Counted from the stretch's first letter, positions 25,106 through 35,987 are shown. The stretch: DNA of 64,000 bases from JAHJDO01 sp964437505 (GCA_964437505.1 CAYTGU010000004.1:40079-104078); one strand, 5' to 3'. Made by a program: numbers and translations. Notes: generated from the letters alone by a model not told the origin.

Positions 25106-26554
25106 ATGAACATACGGGCAGTATCTCACATTATTTCTTATCTGCTTGGTGTTATAGGTATAACTCTGGGACTGAGCCTGGTGGTCTCTTTTGGTGCAGG
25201 TGATCCTCTATCCGCAAAATACGGCATCGGAATCAGCTGCTTGATTACAATTTTAACAGCAGCGATCGTCTGGTTGCTCACGCGAGGCAGCATAGAGCTT
25301 TCACGGCGCGACGGTTTCGGCATTGCCACATTCGGATGGATCGCGGCGGCTATTTTCGGCGCTCTGCCATATATATTCTCGGGTGTTATTAGTGATCCAA
25401 TTCCAGCAATCTTCGAGACAATGTCCGGGTTCACAACAACTGGAGCATCCGTGTTATCAGGCATCGAATCAATTCCTAGAGGGATACTTTTCTGGAGAGC
25501 AATGACACATTTTTTCGGAGGTATGGGAGTACTGGTGCTATGCGTGGCAATACTGCCGTTTCTCAAGGTCGCAGGGATGCAGATCTACCGCGCAGAGATA
25601 CCTGGCCCTTCCAAGGACAGGCTCACACCGCGTATCACTGCTACGGCCAAGCTTCTGTGGGGCGCATACATCCTGTTCTGCTTAATCGAAACTGTGATGC
25701 TTAGATTTGGAGGAATGTCATGGTTTGATTCATGGTGTCATACCTGTGCAACAATGGCTACAGGAGGGTTCTCCACGAGAAGCGCCAGCATTGGAGCGTA
25801 TAACAGTGTTTATCTCGATATTGTGATTATAGCCTTCATGTTTATTGCTGGAACAAACTTTGTGCTGCATCTGAAGCTTCTCAGCGGTAAGCCATTCGAG
25901 TACTTCAAGAATTCGGAATTTCGCTTTTACATCTTCTTCTGGCTCACAGCCTGCCTGATCCTGACGTTCAATGTTTGGGGAAGCACTTATGAAAGCTTTA
26001 CCGAATCACTGAGGTCGGCCTTCTTTCAAGGCACCTCAATCATGACAACAACAGGCTTTTGCACCAAAGACTTCAATCTGTGGCCTGAGACATCCAGGAT
26101 ACTGCTGGTTCTTCTCATGTTCGTTGGCGGTTGTGCTGGTTCCACGGGTGGTGGAATTAAAAATATCAGGATATTTGTGGCAATCAAGGCTCTCTTTAGG
26201 GAAATTCAACTTTACATGCGTCCTGAGACGGTAAAGCACGTCAAGATCGACGGGAAGTACCTAAAGGACAAGACCGTCTTAAATATCTGCGTATTTTTAC
26301 TGATATTTGTCATCGTGTTTGCTGCAGGCTCGTTAATCATGACTGCCTTTACCCCTGACCTGGCTACTGCGGTTACCAGCACGATTGCTTGTCTCGGGAA
26401 TATTGGGCCAGGCCTTAATGGTGTCGGAGCGACAAGAAACTATGCGGAGATACCACAGCTTGGCCAACTCTTTCTGAGCCTGTTAATGCTCCTCGGGCGA
26501 TTGGAACTCTATACAGTTCTCGTGATCTTCACGCCGGCGTTTTGGGAAAAGTGA
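25106..26554 (+). CDS. trkH: Trk/Ktr potassium-uptake channel subunit TrkH
   Basis: TrkH is the membrane potassium pathway. The 482-residue protein shows all four pore-loop filters: GFTTTGASVL, MATGGFSTRS, MTTTGFCTKD and LGNIGPGLN, with the MTHFFGGMGVLV and GGCAGSTGGGIKN surroundings typical of the family. It forms a complete uptake system with the preceding trkA and shares its raised GC content, so the pair may have been acquired together. Confidence 0.95.
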   Translation: MNIRAVSHIISYLLGVIGITLGLSLVVSFGAGDPLSAKYGIGISCLITILTAAIVWLLTRGSIELSRRDGFGIATFGWIAAAIFGALPYIFSGVISDPIPAIFETMSGFTTTGASVLSGIESIPRGILFWRAMTHFFGGMGVLVLCVAILPFLKVAGMQIYRAEIPGPSKDRLTPRITATAKLLWGAYILFCLIETVMLRFGGMSWFDSWCHTCATMATGGFSTRSASIGAYNSVYLDIVIIAFMFIAGTNFVLHLKLLSGKPFEYFKNSEFRFYIFFWLTACLILTFNVWGSTYESFTESLRSAFFQGTSIMTTTGFCTKDFNLWPETSRILLVLLMFVGGCAGSTGGGIKNIRIFVAIKALFREIQLYMRPETVKHVKIDGKYLKDKTVLNICVFLLIFVIVFAAGSLIMTAFTPDLATAVTSTIACLGNIGPGLNGVGATRNYAEIPQLGQLFLSLLMLLGRLELYTVLVIFTPAFWEK

Positions 26555-26561
26555 GGAATTA

Positions 26562-26590
26562 TTGACATTACGTACGTTATGTGATACGCT
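26562..26590 (+). promoter_or_regulatory. promoter and palindromic operator of the toxin-antitoxin operon
   Basis: TTGACA (26562-26567), 17 bases and TACGCT (26585-26590) form a candidate promoter. The spacer is almost filled by the palindrome ACAT-N-ACGTACGT-N-ATGT (26565-26582), the expected place for autorepression by a Phd-type antitoxin. Confidence 0.55.
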
Positions 26591-26609
26591 TTAAATGGAG
26601 GTAATTATA

Positions 26610-26852
26610 ATGACAATGCTTACAGTAAGTGAGGCAAGAAGCGGGCTGTATAAACTGTTAGATAAAACAGCTGAATCTCATGAACCTATCCAGATTACAG
26701 GCAAAAGGCATAATGCTGTTTTGATTGCAGAAGATGATTGGCGTGCAATTAATGAAACATTGTACCTTCTCTCAATTCCAAAAATGAGAGAGTCTATTCG
26801 ACAAGGATTAGAGACTCCTCTCAAAAAATGCAATAAGAAGTTAGAATGGTAA
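26610..26852 (+). CDS. Phd/YefM-family antitoxin
   Basis: The 80-residue protein has the Phd/YefM fold (MLTVSEARSGLYKLLDKTAESHEPIQITGKRHNAVLIAEDDWRAINETLYLL), which dimerises, binds the operator and neutralises a YoeB-type toxin through its C-terminal tail. ATG 26610 is chosen because GGAGG lies 8 bases upstream; the ATG at 26595 precedes the SD. The end overlaps the toxin gene by 7 bases. The gene pair sits between trkH and gatA. Confidence 0.92.
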   Translation: MTMLTVSEARSGLYKLLDKTAESHEPIQITGKRHNAVLIAEDDWRAINETLYLLSIPKMRESIRQGLETPLKKCNKKLEW

Positions 26853-27112
26853 ACTGGAAACTCGTTTATACAAAACAGGCACAAAAAGACGCCAAAAAGC
26901 TTTCTACTTCGGGCTTACGCCAAAAAGCAGAAGCTATCCTTAAAATTATAAAGGCGAATCCATTTCAAACCCCTCCTCCTTTTGAAAAACTAGTAGGTGA
27001 TTTAAAAGGAGCCTATTCCCGCAGGATAAATATTCAACATCGTCTTGTTTATCAAGTTATAACACGATATAAAACGGTGAAAGTTGTACGAATGTGGACT
27101 CATTATAAATAA
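26846..27112 (+). CDS. Txe/YoeB-family mRNA-interferase toxin
   Basis: The 88-residue toxin of the RelE superfamily cleaves mRNA at the ribosomal A site in characterised homologues. The catalytic set of YoeB is intact: Glu47, Arg66 and the C-terminal His86-Tyr87 (EKLVGDLKGAYSRRINIQHRLVYQV...WTHYK). It is translationally coupled to the antitoxin upstream, and its stop overlaps the gatA start codon (TAATG). It therefore appears functional and linked in expression to an essential gene. Confidence 0.92.
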   Translation: MVNWKLVYTKQAQKDAKKLSTSGLRQKAEAILKIIKANPFQTPPPFEKLVGDLKGAYSRRINIQHRLVYQVITRYKTVKVVRMWTHYK

Positions 27113-28574
27113 TGAAATTACATACACTCTCAGCTCATGAACTTACTAAGTTACTTATCAATAGAGATGTAAGTTCTGAAGAACTCACTAGAGCATTATA
27201 TGAACATATATGCAAAACGGATAAACAGATTGGAGCGTATATCACCTTAACAAGGGATATAGCCATTGAACAGGCAAAGGAAGCTGATAAACGAATAAAA
27301 GGAAAAGAAGCCCTTTCTCCCTTAACGGGTATTCCAATTGCAGTAAAAGACAATATGTGCGTTAAAGACATTTTGTGTACATGCGGGTCTAAAATGCTCG
27401 GTAGTTTCATTCCTCCATACAATGCCACAGTAATAAACAAGTTAAGAGAGAACGGGTTGATATTTCTTGGCAAGACGAACATGGATGAATTTGCTATGGG
27501 CTCCTCTACGGAAACTTCCTGTTTTAAAGTTACAAAAAATCCATGGGATACAAATACTATTCCAGGTGGTTCCAGCGGAGGTTCCGCGGCAGCCGTTGCG
27601 TCTGATCAAGCGGTTTTATCTATCGGTTCTGATACAGGGGGTTCTATTCGTCAGCCTGCGTCTCATTGCGGCATAGTTGGCATGAAGCCTACTTATGGCA
27701 GGGTGTCAAGGTACGGTCTTGTAGCCTTTGCTTCTTCTCTTGATCAAATAGGTCCTTTGACCAAGGATGTTTGGGATTGTGCTGCGCTTCTTGAAGCAAT
27801 AAGCGGATACGATCCTCTTGATTCAACATCAGTAAATATGGATGTGCCTGATTATATGAGTTTTCTTAATAAGGATATTAAAAACATTAAAATAGGAATT
27901 CCCAAAGAATATTTTATAGAAGGGATTGATAAAGATGTAGAACTGGCTGTAAAGGGAGCAATAGAGAAACTAGAGAATCTTGGAGCCACTATTGAAGAAG
28001 TCTCTTTGCCACATACCGAGTATGCAGTTGCAACATATTATATTATTGCTCCTGCAGAAGCGAGCTCAAACCTGGCAAGATATGATGGGGTTGAATATGG
28101 ATACAGAGCAAAGGGGGAGGGTGTTGATAAAGATTTATTGGGTATGTATGAGGATACAAGAAAAGAGGGTTTTGGTGCAGAAGTGAAACGCAGAATAATG
28201 CTTGGAACCCATACCCTGAGCTCAGGGTATTATGATGCATATTACTTAAAGGCGCAGAAGGTAAGAACTCTTATTAAGCAGGACTTTGATAAGGCTTTCA
28301 AAGGATTTGATATCTTAGTTACCCCAACGTCTCCTACTCCTGCGTTTAAGATAGGAGAAAAAATAGATGATCCTCTGCAGATGTATTTATCTGATATATT
28401 TACAATACCAACTAATTTAGCAGGTTTGCCTGCTATGTCTCTCCCATGCGGGCTTAGCAAGAATGGACTGCCAATAGGTTTGCAGCTTATAGGCAACTAT
28501 TTTGATGAGGGAAGAATTTTACAGGTTGCGCATGCTTTTGAGCAAAGCACAGATTTTCATAAAAGGAAGCCAAT

Positions 28575-28578
<4 letters not shown>
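27112..28578 (+). CDS. gatA: Asp-tRNA(Asn)/Glu-tRNA(Gln) amidotransferase subunit A
   Basis: GatA releases ammonia from glutamine for the transamidation of misacylated tRNA by GatB. The 488 residues contain the amidase triad at canonical positions: Lys79 (AVKDN), Ser154 (GGSSGGS) and Ser178 (DTGGSIRQPAS). The start codon overlaps the YoeB stop and no independent SD is evident, so translation probably depends on ribosomes that have read the toxin gene. gatB follows with a 4-base overlap. No gatC is present in the expected place. Confidence 0.95.
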
Positions 28579-30008
<1,430 letters not shown>

Positions 30009-30095
30009 TGAGTTGCTATGCGAAAATGCCGGGCAATATTGAGATAAAATCAAGAGTATGAGGTTATAGTTAAATGAGAGAGGAGATGATGTGAA

Positions 30096-31181
30096 ATGAG
30101 TTTAATAAATTTATTTAAAATTCAGTTTATGGGCAATTCAGTGTCCGCTTATATTCTTTGTTTTGGCATCCTGCTAGCTGCGGGTATTGCAAACAGGGTA
30201 TTGAATGTAATGGTAATTAACAGATTAAAGAAGGTTTTTAGTAAAGTTAAGAATTTCAAGCTGCGTACCATGAGTAAAGTCATAGATTCCTTGCGTGGGC
30301 CTCTGTCATTCCTGCTGTATACCATAGGGATAGTAATAATCGTAGAAATTCTTAATATCCCTCAGATTGCAAAAAAGGGAGCAGAACATATTCTAAAAAT
30401 AGCGATTGCTGTTAATATTGCCTATTTTCTTGTTAAGGCAGTTGATATTTTTATCGAGTATTTGTCCCCTTATGTTGAAAAGACAGAATCCAAGCTTGAC
30501 GACCAATTACTGCCTATTCTTAAAAAGGTAGCAAAGATTTTTATCTGGATAATAACAGTAGCAGTGATACTGGATAATATGGATTACGATATTAAATCCA
30601 TTATTGTCAGTATGGGGATTGGAGGTGTTGCGATTGCGCTTGCAGCAAAGGATAGTATCTCTAATTTTTTCGGAGCGCTAACTATTTTTATTGATAAGCC
30701 TTTTCAGATTGGCGACAGAGTTCAGATTGAGGGTTACGATGGCCCGATTGAGTCTGTTGGATTACGCAGTACAAAGATAAGGACTTTAGACGGCACACTG
30801 GTTACAGTGCCGAATGGTAAAGTTGCAGAGTCCATAATCAATAATATTCAGAAGCGGAAATCCATAAAGAACATGTACACAATAGGTGTTACATACAACA
30901 CAAGCTATGAGAAATTGGAAAAAGCGTTAGAGATATTAAGAAGCGTTTTAAAGAATCATGCTTCAACGGAGAAGTACTGGGTGTATTTCAAGGAGTATGC
31001 GGATTACTCTCTGAACATACTGGTAGCACACTGGTGCAAATACACAGAATATGAGAAATTTCTTCAGGCAACAGAGGAAATAAATCTGGAAATCAAAAAG
31101 CAGTTTGAAGAAAATCAAATAGAATTTGCCTTCCCAACACAGTCAATATATCTGGAGAATGCGGAAAAGCCGAAGTCATAA
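30096..31181 (+). CDS. MscS-family mechanosensitive channel
   Basis: The 361-residue membrane protein has four hydrophobic segments before the MscS core. The pore helix region reads MGIGGVAIALAAKDSISNFFGALTIFIDKPFQIGDRV, followed by the beta domain (VGLRSTKIRTLDGTLVTVPNGKV) and a C-terminal alpha/beta domain. Such channels release solutes on hypo-osmotic shock. GAGGAG lies before the ATG. It is transcribed as the last forward gene before a convergent peptidase gene; the 135 bases between them show no clear terminator. Confidence 0.93.
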   Translation: MSLINLFKIQFMGNSVSAYILCFGILLAAGIANRVLNVMVINRLKKVFSKVKNFKLRTMSKVIDSLRGPLSFLLYTIGIVIIVEILNIPQIAKKGAEHILKIAIAVNIAYFLVKAVDIFIEYLSPYVEKTESKLDDQLLPILKKVAKIFIWIITVAVILDNMDYDIKSIIVSMGIGGVAIALAAKDSISNFFGALTIFIDKPFQIGDRVQIEGYDGPIESVGLRSTKIRTLDGTLVTVPNGKVAESIINNIQKRKSIKNMYTIGVTYNTSYEKLEKALEILRSVLKNHASTEKYWVYFKEYADYSLNILVAHWCKYTEYEKFLQATEEINLEIKKQFEENQIEFAFPTQSIYLENAEKPKS

Positions 31182-31316
31182 AATCTACTTCCCCTATGGT
31201 TTGAGGTGGGTGAAAAAAAGCTCTGGCTGGAAAAGGAATAAAAACAAGTTATTGATTCGATATTTGCAAATAATCAGTTCTTAGCAAGATAGAAGGGATA
31301 CAGGATCAAACTTTAC

Positions 31317-32588
31317 TTATTTCGACTTTGAACTTTGTCTTATTATCCTGGCGGCTTTTATTATTCTAATTGCAGATTGAAGTTGCTTGTCTTCAGTTAG
31401 AATGAAGTGTTTTGCTTTATCTTTATTTTCAATAGCTTTGATCCTTGCCTTAAATAATTCAACCTTCTCCTCTTTTGACATCTCCAGAATAACATCAGGT
31501 ATGAGTCCAACTTCATCAACACAACGTCCGTTGGGGGTATAATACTTAGCGGTTGTCAATCTTATGCCAGATCCGTCGGATAGAGGAATGACTGTTTGAA
31601 CAGATCCTTTCCCAAATGATTTAGTCCCCAGTATAATACCTCTATGCCAGTCTTGCATTGCGCCGGCAAAAATTTCCGAAGCACTGGCACTCCCGCCATT
31701 TATAAGAACAACTAATGGCATATCCATGGGATAAAGAGCTTCGTTTCTTGCGAGAAATTCTACATTCTGTCCTTCCCTTTTCCCTTTTGTAGAAACGATA
31801 AGTTTCCCTTTCGGTAAGAATAGATCTGTTATTTTGACACAAGCTATCAATAACCCACCGGGATTGCTCCTCACGTCAACAATTAACCCATCTATTTTCT
31901 TCTCCAAAAGAGAACTAATTTCTTTTTTAAGTTCAGGAAATACGTTCTGATTAAAATGGACTATCCGCACATACCCTATATTGTTATCTAATACTCTAGC
32001 ATTTTTTACGCTATTTATCTTTATAACTTCACGCACAATGTCAAAGTTAAGAAGCTCCTTTTCTCCTTTCCTTGCAATTCCTATAGAGACCTTTGTTCCT
32101 TTTGGTCCCCTTAATTTTTTCACAGCTTCCATAAGCGTTAGTTTTTTCGCGGATTTTCCATTTATTTCGGCAATTATATCCCCCGCTTTAATCCCTGCCC
32201 GATAGCCAGGAGTATCTTCAATCGGAGAAATAATAATCAATAAGCCATTTCTGATGCCAATGACAATTCCTATTCCACCAAACTCTCCTTTCGTTTCTAC
32301 CTGCATTTCCTTGTAAGTGTCCGGAGGCATAAACTGACTATATGAATCCAGTCCTGTTAACATTCCATTGATAGCGCCGTAGATAAGCTCTTGCGGCGTG
32401 GCTTCTCTAACATAAGAAGACTGGATAACTGTAACTACATCACTAAATAATTTAAGCTCCCTGTAAATATCTGTGTCAGCTGTGACATTCTCTTTTGAAG
32501 CCTCGACAGTGAGACCACAAGTAATACTAGTAATAAGCATAGCCGTTACCAGTATCTTCCTCATAACCAATATATTTGGCTGATACAT
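31317..32588 (-). CDS. S41-family C-terminal processing peptidase, paralogue 2
   Basis: The 423-residue protein has a signal peptide or anchor (MRKILVTAMLITSITCGL), a PDZ domain (GGIGIVIGIRNGLLIIISPIED...AGIKAGD) and the S41 core. The catalytic Ser (GSASASE) and the Lys (FGKGS) lie 25 residues apart. AGGAG is 6 bases before the ATG at 32588. It is a homologue of the protease at 5.3-6.5 kb but has a longer C-terminal tail. The gene follows a tiny AURKAIP1/COX24-like gene on the same strand by 23 bases and probably shares its promoter. Confidence 0.93.
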   Translation of the reverse strand: MYQPNILVMRKILVTAMLITSITCGLTVEASKENVTADTDIYRELKLFSDVVTVIQSSYVREATPQELIYGAINGMLTGLDSYSQFMPPDTYKEMQVETKGEFGGIGIVIGIRNGLLIIISPIEDTPGYRAGIKAGDIIAEINGKSAKKLTLMEAVKKLRGPKGTKVSIGIARKGEKELLNFDIVREVIKINSVKNARVLDNNIGYVRIVHFNQNVFPELKKEISSLLEKKIDGLIVDVRSNPGGLLIACVKITDLFLPKGKLIVSTKGKREGQNVEFLARNEALYPMDMPLVVLINGGSASASEIFAGAMQDWHRGIILGTKSFGKGSVQTVIPLSDGSGIRLTTAKYYTPNGRCVDEVGLIPDVILEMSKEEKVELFKARIKAIENKDKAKHFILTEDKQLQSAIRIIKAARIIRQSSKSK

Positions 32589-32611
32589 AAATAACTCCTA
32601 GGACTAACTAT

Positions 32612-32707
32612 TTATCTTATTTTCTTCTTATGTCTATTTTTGCGCAATCTTTTCTTACGCTTATGCGTGGCTATTTTCTGTCTCTTTTTTTTCTTGCCGC
32701 ACGGCAT
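32612..32707 (-). CDS. AURKAIP1/COX24-domain small basic protein (31 aa)
   Basis: The 31-codon ORF encodes a very basic peptide starting MPCGKKKKRQKIATHKRKKR and ending NRHKKKIR. This is the pattern of the bacterial AURKAIP1/COX24 (mS38-like) small proteins, presumed ribosome-associated. AAGGAG lies 5-8 bases before the ATG and a TTGACA promoter lies further upstream. It is the first gene of a two-gene operon with the S41 peptidase. It is short enough to be missed by most gene callers. Confidence 0.8.
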   Translation of the reverse strand: MPCGKKKKRQKIATHKRKKRLRKNRHKKKIR

Positions 32708-32743
32708 AAAATCTCCTTTTTAAAAATCCATAAATGAGCTATA

Positions 32744-32773
32744 TTAATAGCACAAGAGCGAATAGTGTGTCAA
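32744..32773 (-). promoter_or_regulatory. sigma70-type promoter of the small-protein/peptidase operon
   Basis: On the minus strand TTGACA (32773-32768) is followed after 18 bases by TATTAA (32749-32744), about 40 bases before the small ORF. Confidence 0.55.
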
Positions 32774-32807
32774 TAAAAATGGAGTTATAAAGGTTCTCAT
32801 ACAGCAA

Positions 32808-33356
32808 ATGTTAAGTAGTGAGCAAAAACAAATTCTGCTGAAAGTTGCCAGGGAGACTATGGGAACCTATATCAAAACAGATAAAGTACCAACATTTAAA
32901 ATTGAAGATAAATTATTAAATGAAAAATATGGGGTCTTTGTAACTTTGCATAAGAAAGGGCAATTATGTGGCTGTATAGGAAATATTATTGGCACAATGC
33001 CTCTATGGGAAACAGTCAGGAATATGGCAATTGAATCTGCAACAGGCGACCCGAGATTTCCTATTGTCAGAGAGGATGAATTAGAACAAATAGATATAGA
33101 GATATCTGTTCTAACTCATCCAAAAAGGATTAAAAATATTGAGGAATTTCATTTAGGCGAACATGGAGTAATAATAAAAAGAGGTTTTAATCAGGGAGTA
33201 TTTCTGCCTCAGGTTGCTCAAGAAACAGGCTGGTCAAAAGAGGAATTCCTGTCCTTTCTCTGCAATCATAAAGCAGGTCTCTCTCCTTATGCGTGGAAGG
33301 ATAATGACACTGAAATCCGCATCTTCAGCGCGCAGGTCTTTAGGGAGACGATATAA
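32808..33356 (+). CDS. amrA: AMMECR1-domain protein (AmmeMemoRadiSam system protein A)
   Basis: The 182-residue protein is a single AMMECR1 domain: GVFVTLHKKGQLCGCIGNI, NMAIESATGDPRFPIV, LTHPKRI, GVIIKRGFNQGVFLPQVAQETGWSKEEFL. The LRGCIG-like core (LCGCIG) is characteristic. Its biochemical function is not established. It belongs to a conserved set with Memo-like and radical SAM genes; the Memo-like gene is present two genes downstream, and a radical SAM partner is not seen nearby. It is divergent from the peptidase operon. Confidence 0.92.
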   Translation: MLSSEQKQILLKVARETMGTYIKTDKVPTFKIEDKLLNEKYGVFVTLHKKGQLCGCIGNIIGTMPLWETVRNMAIESATGDPRFPIVREDELEQIDIEISVLTHPKRIKNIEEFHLGEHGVIIKRGFNQGVFLPQVAQETGWSKEEFLSFLCNHKAGLSPYAWKDNDTEIRIFSAQVFRETI

Positions 33357-33402
33357 TTCTGGGAGCTACAAACTTCTTGCATTATCTTGAGGGGAATGAG
33401 AT

Positions 33403-34665
33403 TTGACAAAAAATGGAAATTTACGTATCATAGCGGGCATGGGGAAGATTCAAAAAACAGTAGTAAGTAAGACAAAACAAATCGTAGAGCAGCTAGAAAA
33501 AACGAAAACTCTTCTCGACACGGTAAAAGTTGAAAAAGCAGTAACAAGTGAAACAAAACAAATCGCGAAGCAATTAGAAGAAACTAGAATTGCTCTTGAC
33601 AAAAAAATAAAGCAACTAAAGATTCTGCATAGAGTCAGTGAAACGCTTACTCTTCAGCTGGATATACAAAAGTTACTAACAACTATTATTAGATTAATCT
33701 CCCAAAAAACTTTAACAGAAAAAATATCTATTATGCTTGTTGATAAAAAAACAAAGCAACTACGAATAAGAGCTGCAAAGGGCGTAACAAAAACAAAGAT
33801 AAAAACTATTAAGTTTAAGATTGGAGAAGGCGTTGCCGGCTGGGTGGCAAAAGAAGGGAAATCTGTTCTTATAAAGAATGTGCTCAAAGCTTCTAGATTT
33901 AGGAGCATTATGAACAAAAAAGAAAAAAGGCAGCTCATATGTGTGCCTCTGAAAGTCAGGGCAAAAACAATAGGTGTAATAAATGTTGAAGAAAAAGTTG
34001 GCGGACTTGCCTTTACAAGGGACGACCTAACAATACTTGCTACTATAGGTTATGAAGCTGCTATAGCTGTAAGTAATGCTCTTCTTTTTGATGAACTTCA
34101 ACAGAGTTACTTTAATACAATAACAGCTTTAGTTAGAGCTATGGAGGCAAAGGAGCCGTATACACAAGGTCATTCAGATAGAGTTAAAAAATATGCCTTA
34201 GCTATAGCCAGAGAAGTGAATTTATCTAATGAAAATATAGAATTAATAAAACGGTTTGGTGCTTTACATGATATTGGGAAAATAGGAATTCCAATAAGGA
34301 TACTAAATAAGCCGGACAAGCTGACTAAGGAAGAATGGAAGATTATAAAAAGCCATCCGCGTATCGGAGCAACAATAATTGAAACTATAGATTTTATGAA
34401 ATTAGCAAAACCAATTATTCTTTGCCATCATGAGCGGTATGATGGGAAAGGATATCCAATGAGACTACGAGATAAGAAGATTCCATTACTTGCTAAAATA
34501 TTCAGCATTGCAGATGCTTATGACGCAATGTTATCTGACAGGCCTTACAGGAAAGCATTTGACAAAGAATATGCTTTGTCTGAATTAGCGCGGGGCGCAG
34601 GCACTCAGTTTGATCCTCGTTTTGTCAGGGCAGCAATTAGGTCTCTCAAAAAGCTAAAGGAATAA
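33403..34665 (+). CDS. GAF-HD-GYP domain protein, probable c-di-GMP phosphodiesterase
   Basis: Translation starts at TTG 33403, 8 bases after GAGGGG. The 420-residue cytoplasmic protein has an N-terminal coiled coil with a duplicated segment (KTKQIVEQLEKTKTLLD / ETKQIAKQLEETRIALD), a GAF domain (about 75-225) and an HD-GYP domain. The latter has HSDRVKKYA, HDIGKIGIP (His289-Asp290) and HHERYDGKGYP (from His342), so the catalytic set is intact and c-di-GMP hydrolysis is likely. It lies between the AMMECR1 and Memo-like genes, 9 bases before the latter. The PilZ proteins at 17-18 kb are possible readouts. Confidence 0.92.
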   Translation: MTKNGNLRIIAGMGKIQKTVVSKTKQIVEQLEKTKTLLDTVKVEKAVTSETKQIAKQLEETRIALDKKIKQLKILHRVSETLTLQLDIQKLLTTIIRLISQKTLTEKISIMLVDKKTKQLRIRAAKGVTKTKIKTIKFKIGEGVAGWVAKEGKSVLIKNVLKASRFRSIMNKKEKRQLICVPLKVRAKTIGVINVEEKVGGLAFTRDDLTILATIGYEAAIAVSNALLFDELQQSYFNTITALVRAMEAKEPYTQGHSDRVKKYALAIAREVNLSNENIELIKRFGALHDIGKIGIPIRILNKPDKLTKEEWKIIKSHPRIGATIIETIDFMKLAKPIILCHHERYDGKGYPMRLRDKKIPLLAKIFSIADAYDAMLSDRPYRKAFDKEYALSELARGAGTQFDPRFVRAAIRSLKKLKE

Positions 34666-34674
34666 AACACTATT

Positions 34675-35478
34675 ATGCTCAGGAATCCTGTAGTAGCTGG
34701 GCAATTCTATCCTGCCTCAAAAGAGCAACTCATCTGCGAAATAGAAAAGTACGTTAATAAAAAAGCATCAAAGGAAAAGATTCTGGGTATTGTCTCTCCT
34801 CATGCAGGTTACGTATGTTCCGGGGAAACCGCAGCACTCACACTATCAAGAGCAGAACTGCCGAATAATATAATCATCTTGGGCCCTAATCATACCGGAG
34901 CTGGCGCAAGATTTTCCATAATGACTCATGGCATGTGGAATACCCCTATAGATAATGTCAATATTAATAACGAACTTGCAGAAATAATACTGAATAAAAC
35001 CAGTTTGATAAAAGAGGATGAAGAGGCGCAGATTTACGAATATTCAATAGAGGTTCAGCTTCCTATTATTCAATATCTTAAGAGTGATTTTAAATTTGTT
35101 CCAATTGTGGTTTCGTATGGTGATATAAAACAGTATCAGGAGATTGGACATGCAATTGCGGGCGCAATAGAGGATTTTGGGGATGAAGTGCTTATTATAG
35201 CCAGTTCTGATATGACCCATCACGAATCATCTGAAACTGCAAAACGCAAAGACAATCTAGCTATTGAATCTATATTAGACTTGGATGAGGTAGAACTTTT
35301 TAATAGAGTTCGCAAATATAATATTTCTATGTGCGGCTGCGGATCTGTATGCATTATGCTTGCAGCGTGCAAAAAACTAGGCGCAAAGCATGCGGAGCTG
35401 GTAAAATACACTAATAGCGGAGAGGTGACAGGAGATTTTGCTCAGGTGGTTGGCTACGCAGGAATAACTGTAAAGTGA
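34675..35478 (+). CDS. amrB: MEMO1-family protein (AmmeMemoRadiSam system protein B)
   Basis: The 267-residue protein matches the Memo family throughout: LRNPVVAGQFYPASKEQL, IVSPHAGYVCSGETAA, ILGPNHTGAGARFSIM, EYSIEVQLPIIQYL, IIASSDMTHHESSE. The fold is related to extradiol dioxygenases, with conserved His/Asp/Cys residues for metal. Its bacterial role is not established. It ends overlapping the glycosyltransferase start by 4 bases. Confidence 0.92.
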   Translation: MLRNPVVAGQFYPASKEQLICEIEKYVNKKASKEKILGIVSPHAGYVCSGETAALTLSRAELPNNIIILGPNHTGAGARFSIMTHGMWNTPIDNVNINNELAEIILNKTSLIKEDEEAQIYEYSIEVQLPIIQYLKSDFKFVPIVVSYGDIKQYQEIGHAIAGAIEDFGDEVLIIASSDMTHHESSETAKRKDNLAIESILDLDEVELFNRVRKYNISMCGCGSVCIMLAACKKLGAKHAELVKYTNSGEVTGDFAQVVGYAGITVK

Positions 35479-35987
35479 ATACTTCTCCAAAACGCATTTT
35501 TTATCTTATCACAGACCTTGACATTGGCGGCGCGGAAAAGATGCTCTTTGAATTAGTAAAACGCATTGACAGAAGTAAGTTCACTCCTGAGGTTGGCTGC
35601 CTAAAGGGGAGAGGCAGAGTTGGAAAGAAATTAGAAGCTCTTGGAATAAAGGTAAGATACTTTCATATTGAGAAACTATGGCATATATACAAACTTTTCA
35701 AGATTGTCTCTTTTTTGAAGAAAGGTCACTTTGATATTCTTCATTCCTATCTTTTTCATGCAAATATAATTGGAAGAATCTGTGGGAGAATAGCAGGTAT
35801 TCCGATTATCATTTCATCAATTCGTGTGTGTGAAAAAAAGAAACTGTATCATCTATGGATGGATAGAATCACAAACCGGATGGTAAATCTTGAGATATGT
35901 GTATCAAGAGAAGTAAAAAACTTCACAATAGAAAAAGCTGGCATCCCGGAACATAAGCTTGAGGTTGTTGAAAATGGAATTTCCTGA
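35475..35987 (+). CDS. glycosyltransferase family 4, N-terminal half (split gene)
   Basis: The 170-residue ORF is the acceptor-binding half of a GT-B glycosyltransferase: FYLITDLDIGGAEKMLFELV, DILHSYLFHANIIGRICGRIAGIP, ending CVSREVKNFTIEKAGIPEHKLEVVENGIS. In intact homologues the VxNGI(D) motif leads into a linker and then the donor-binding domain. Here a stop follows at once, and the donor half continues in another frame. The gene is probably inactivated by an internal deletion with frameshift, unless the two halves are made as separate chains. Confidence 0.75.
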   Translation: MNTSPKRIFYLITDLDIGGAEKMLFELVKRIDRSKFTPEVGCLKGRGRVGKKLEALGIKVRYFHIEKLWHIYKLFKIVSFLKKGHFDILHSYLFHANIIGRICGRIAGIPIIISSIRVCEKKKLYHLWMDRITNRMVNLEICVSREVKNFTIEKAGIPEHKLEVVENGIS

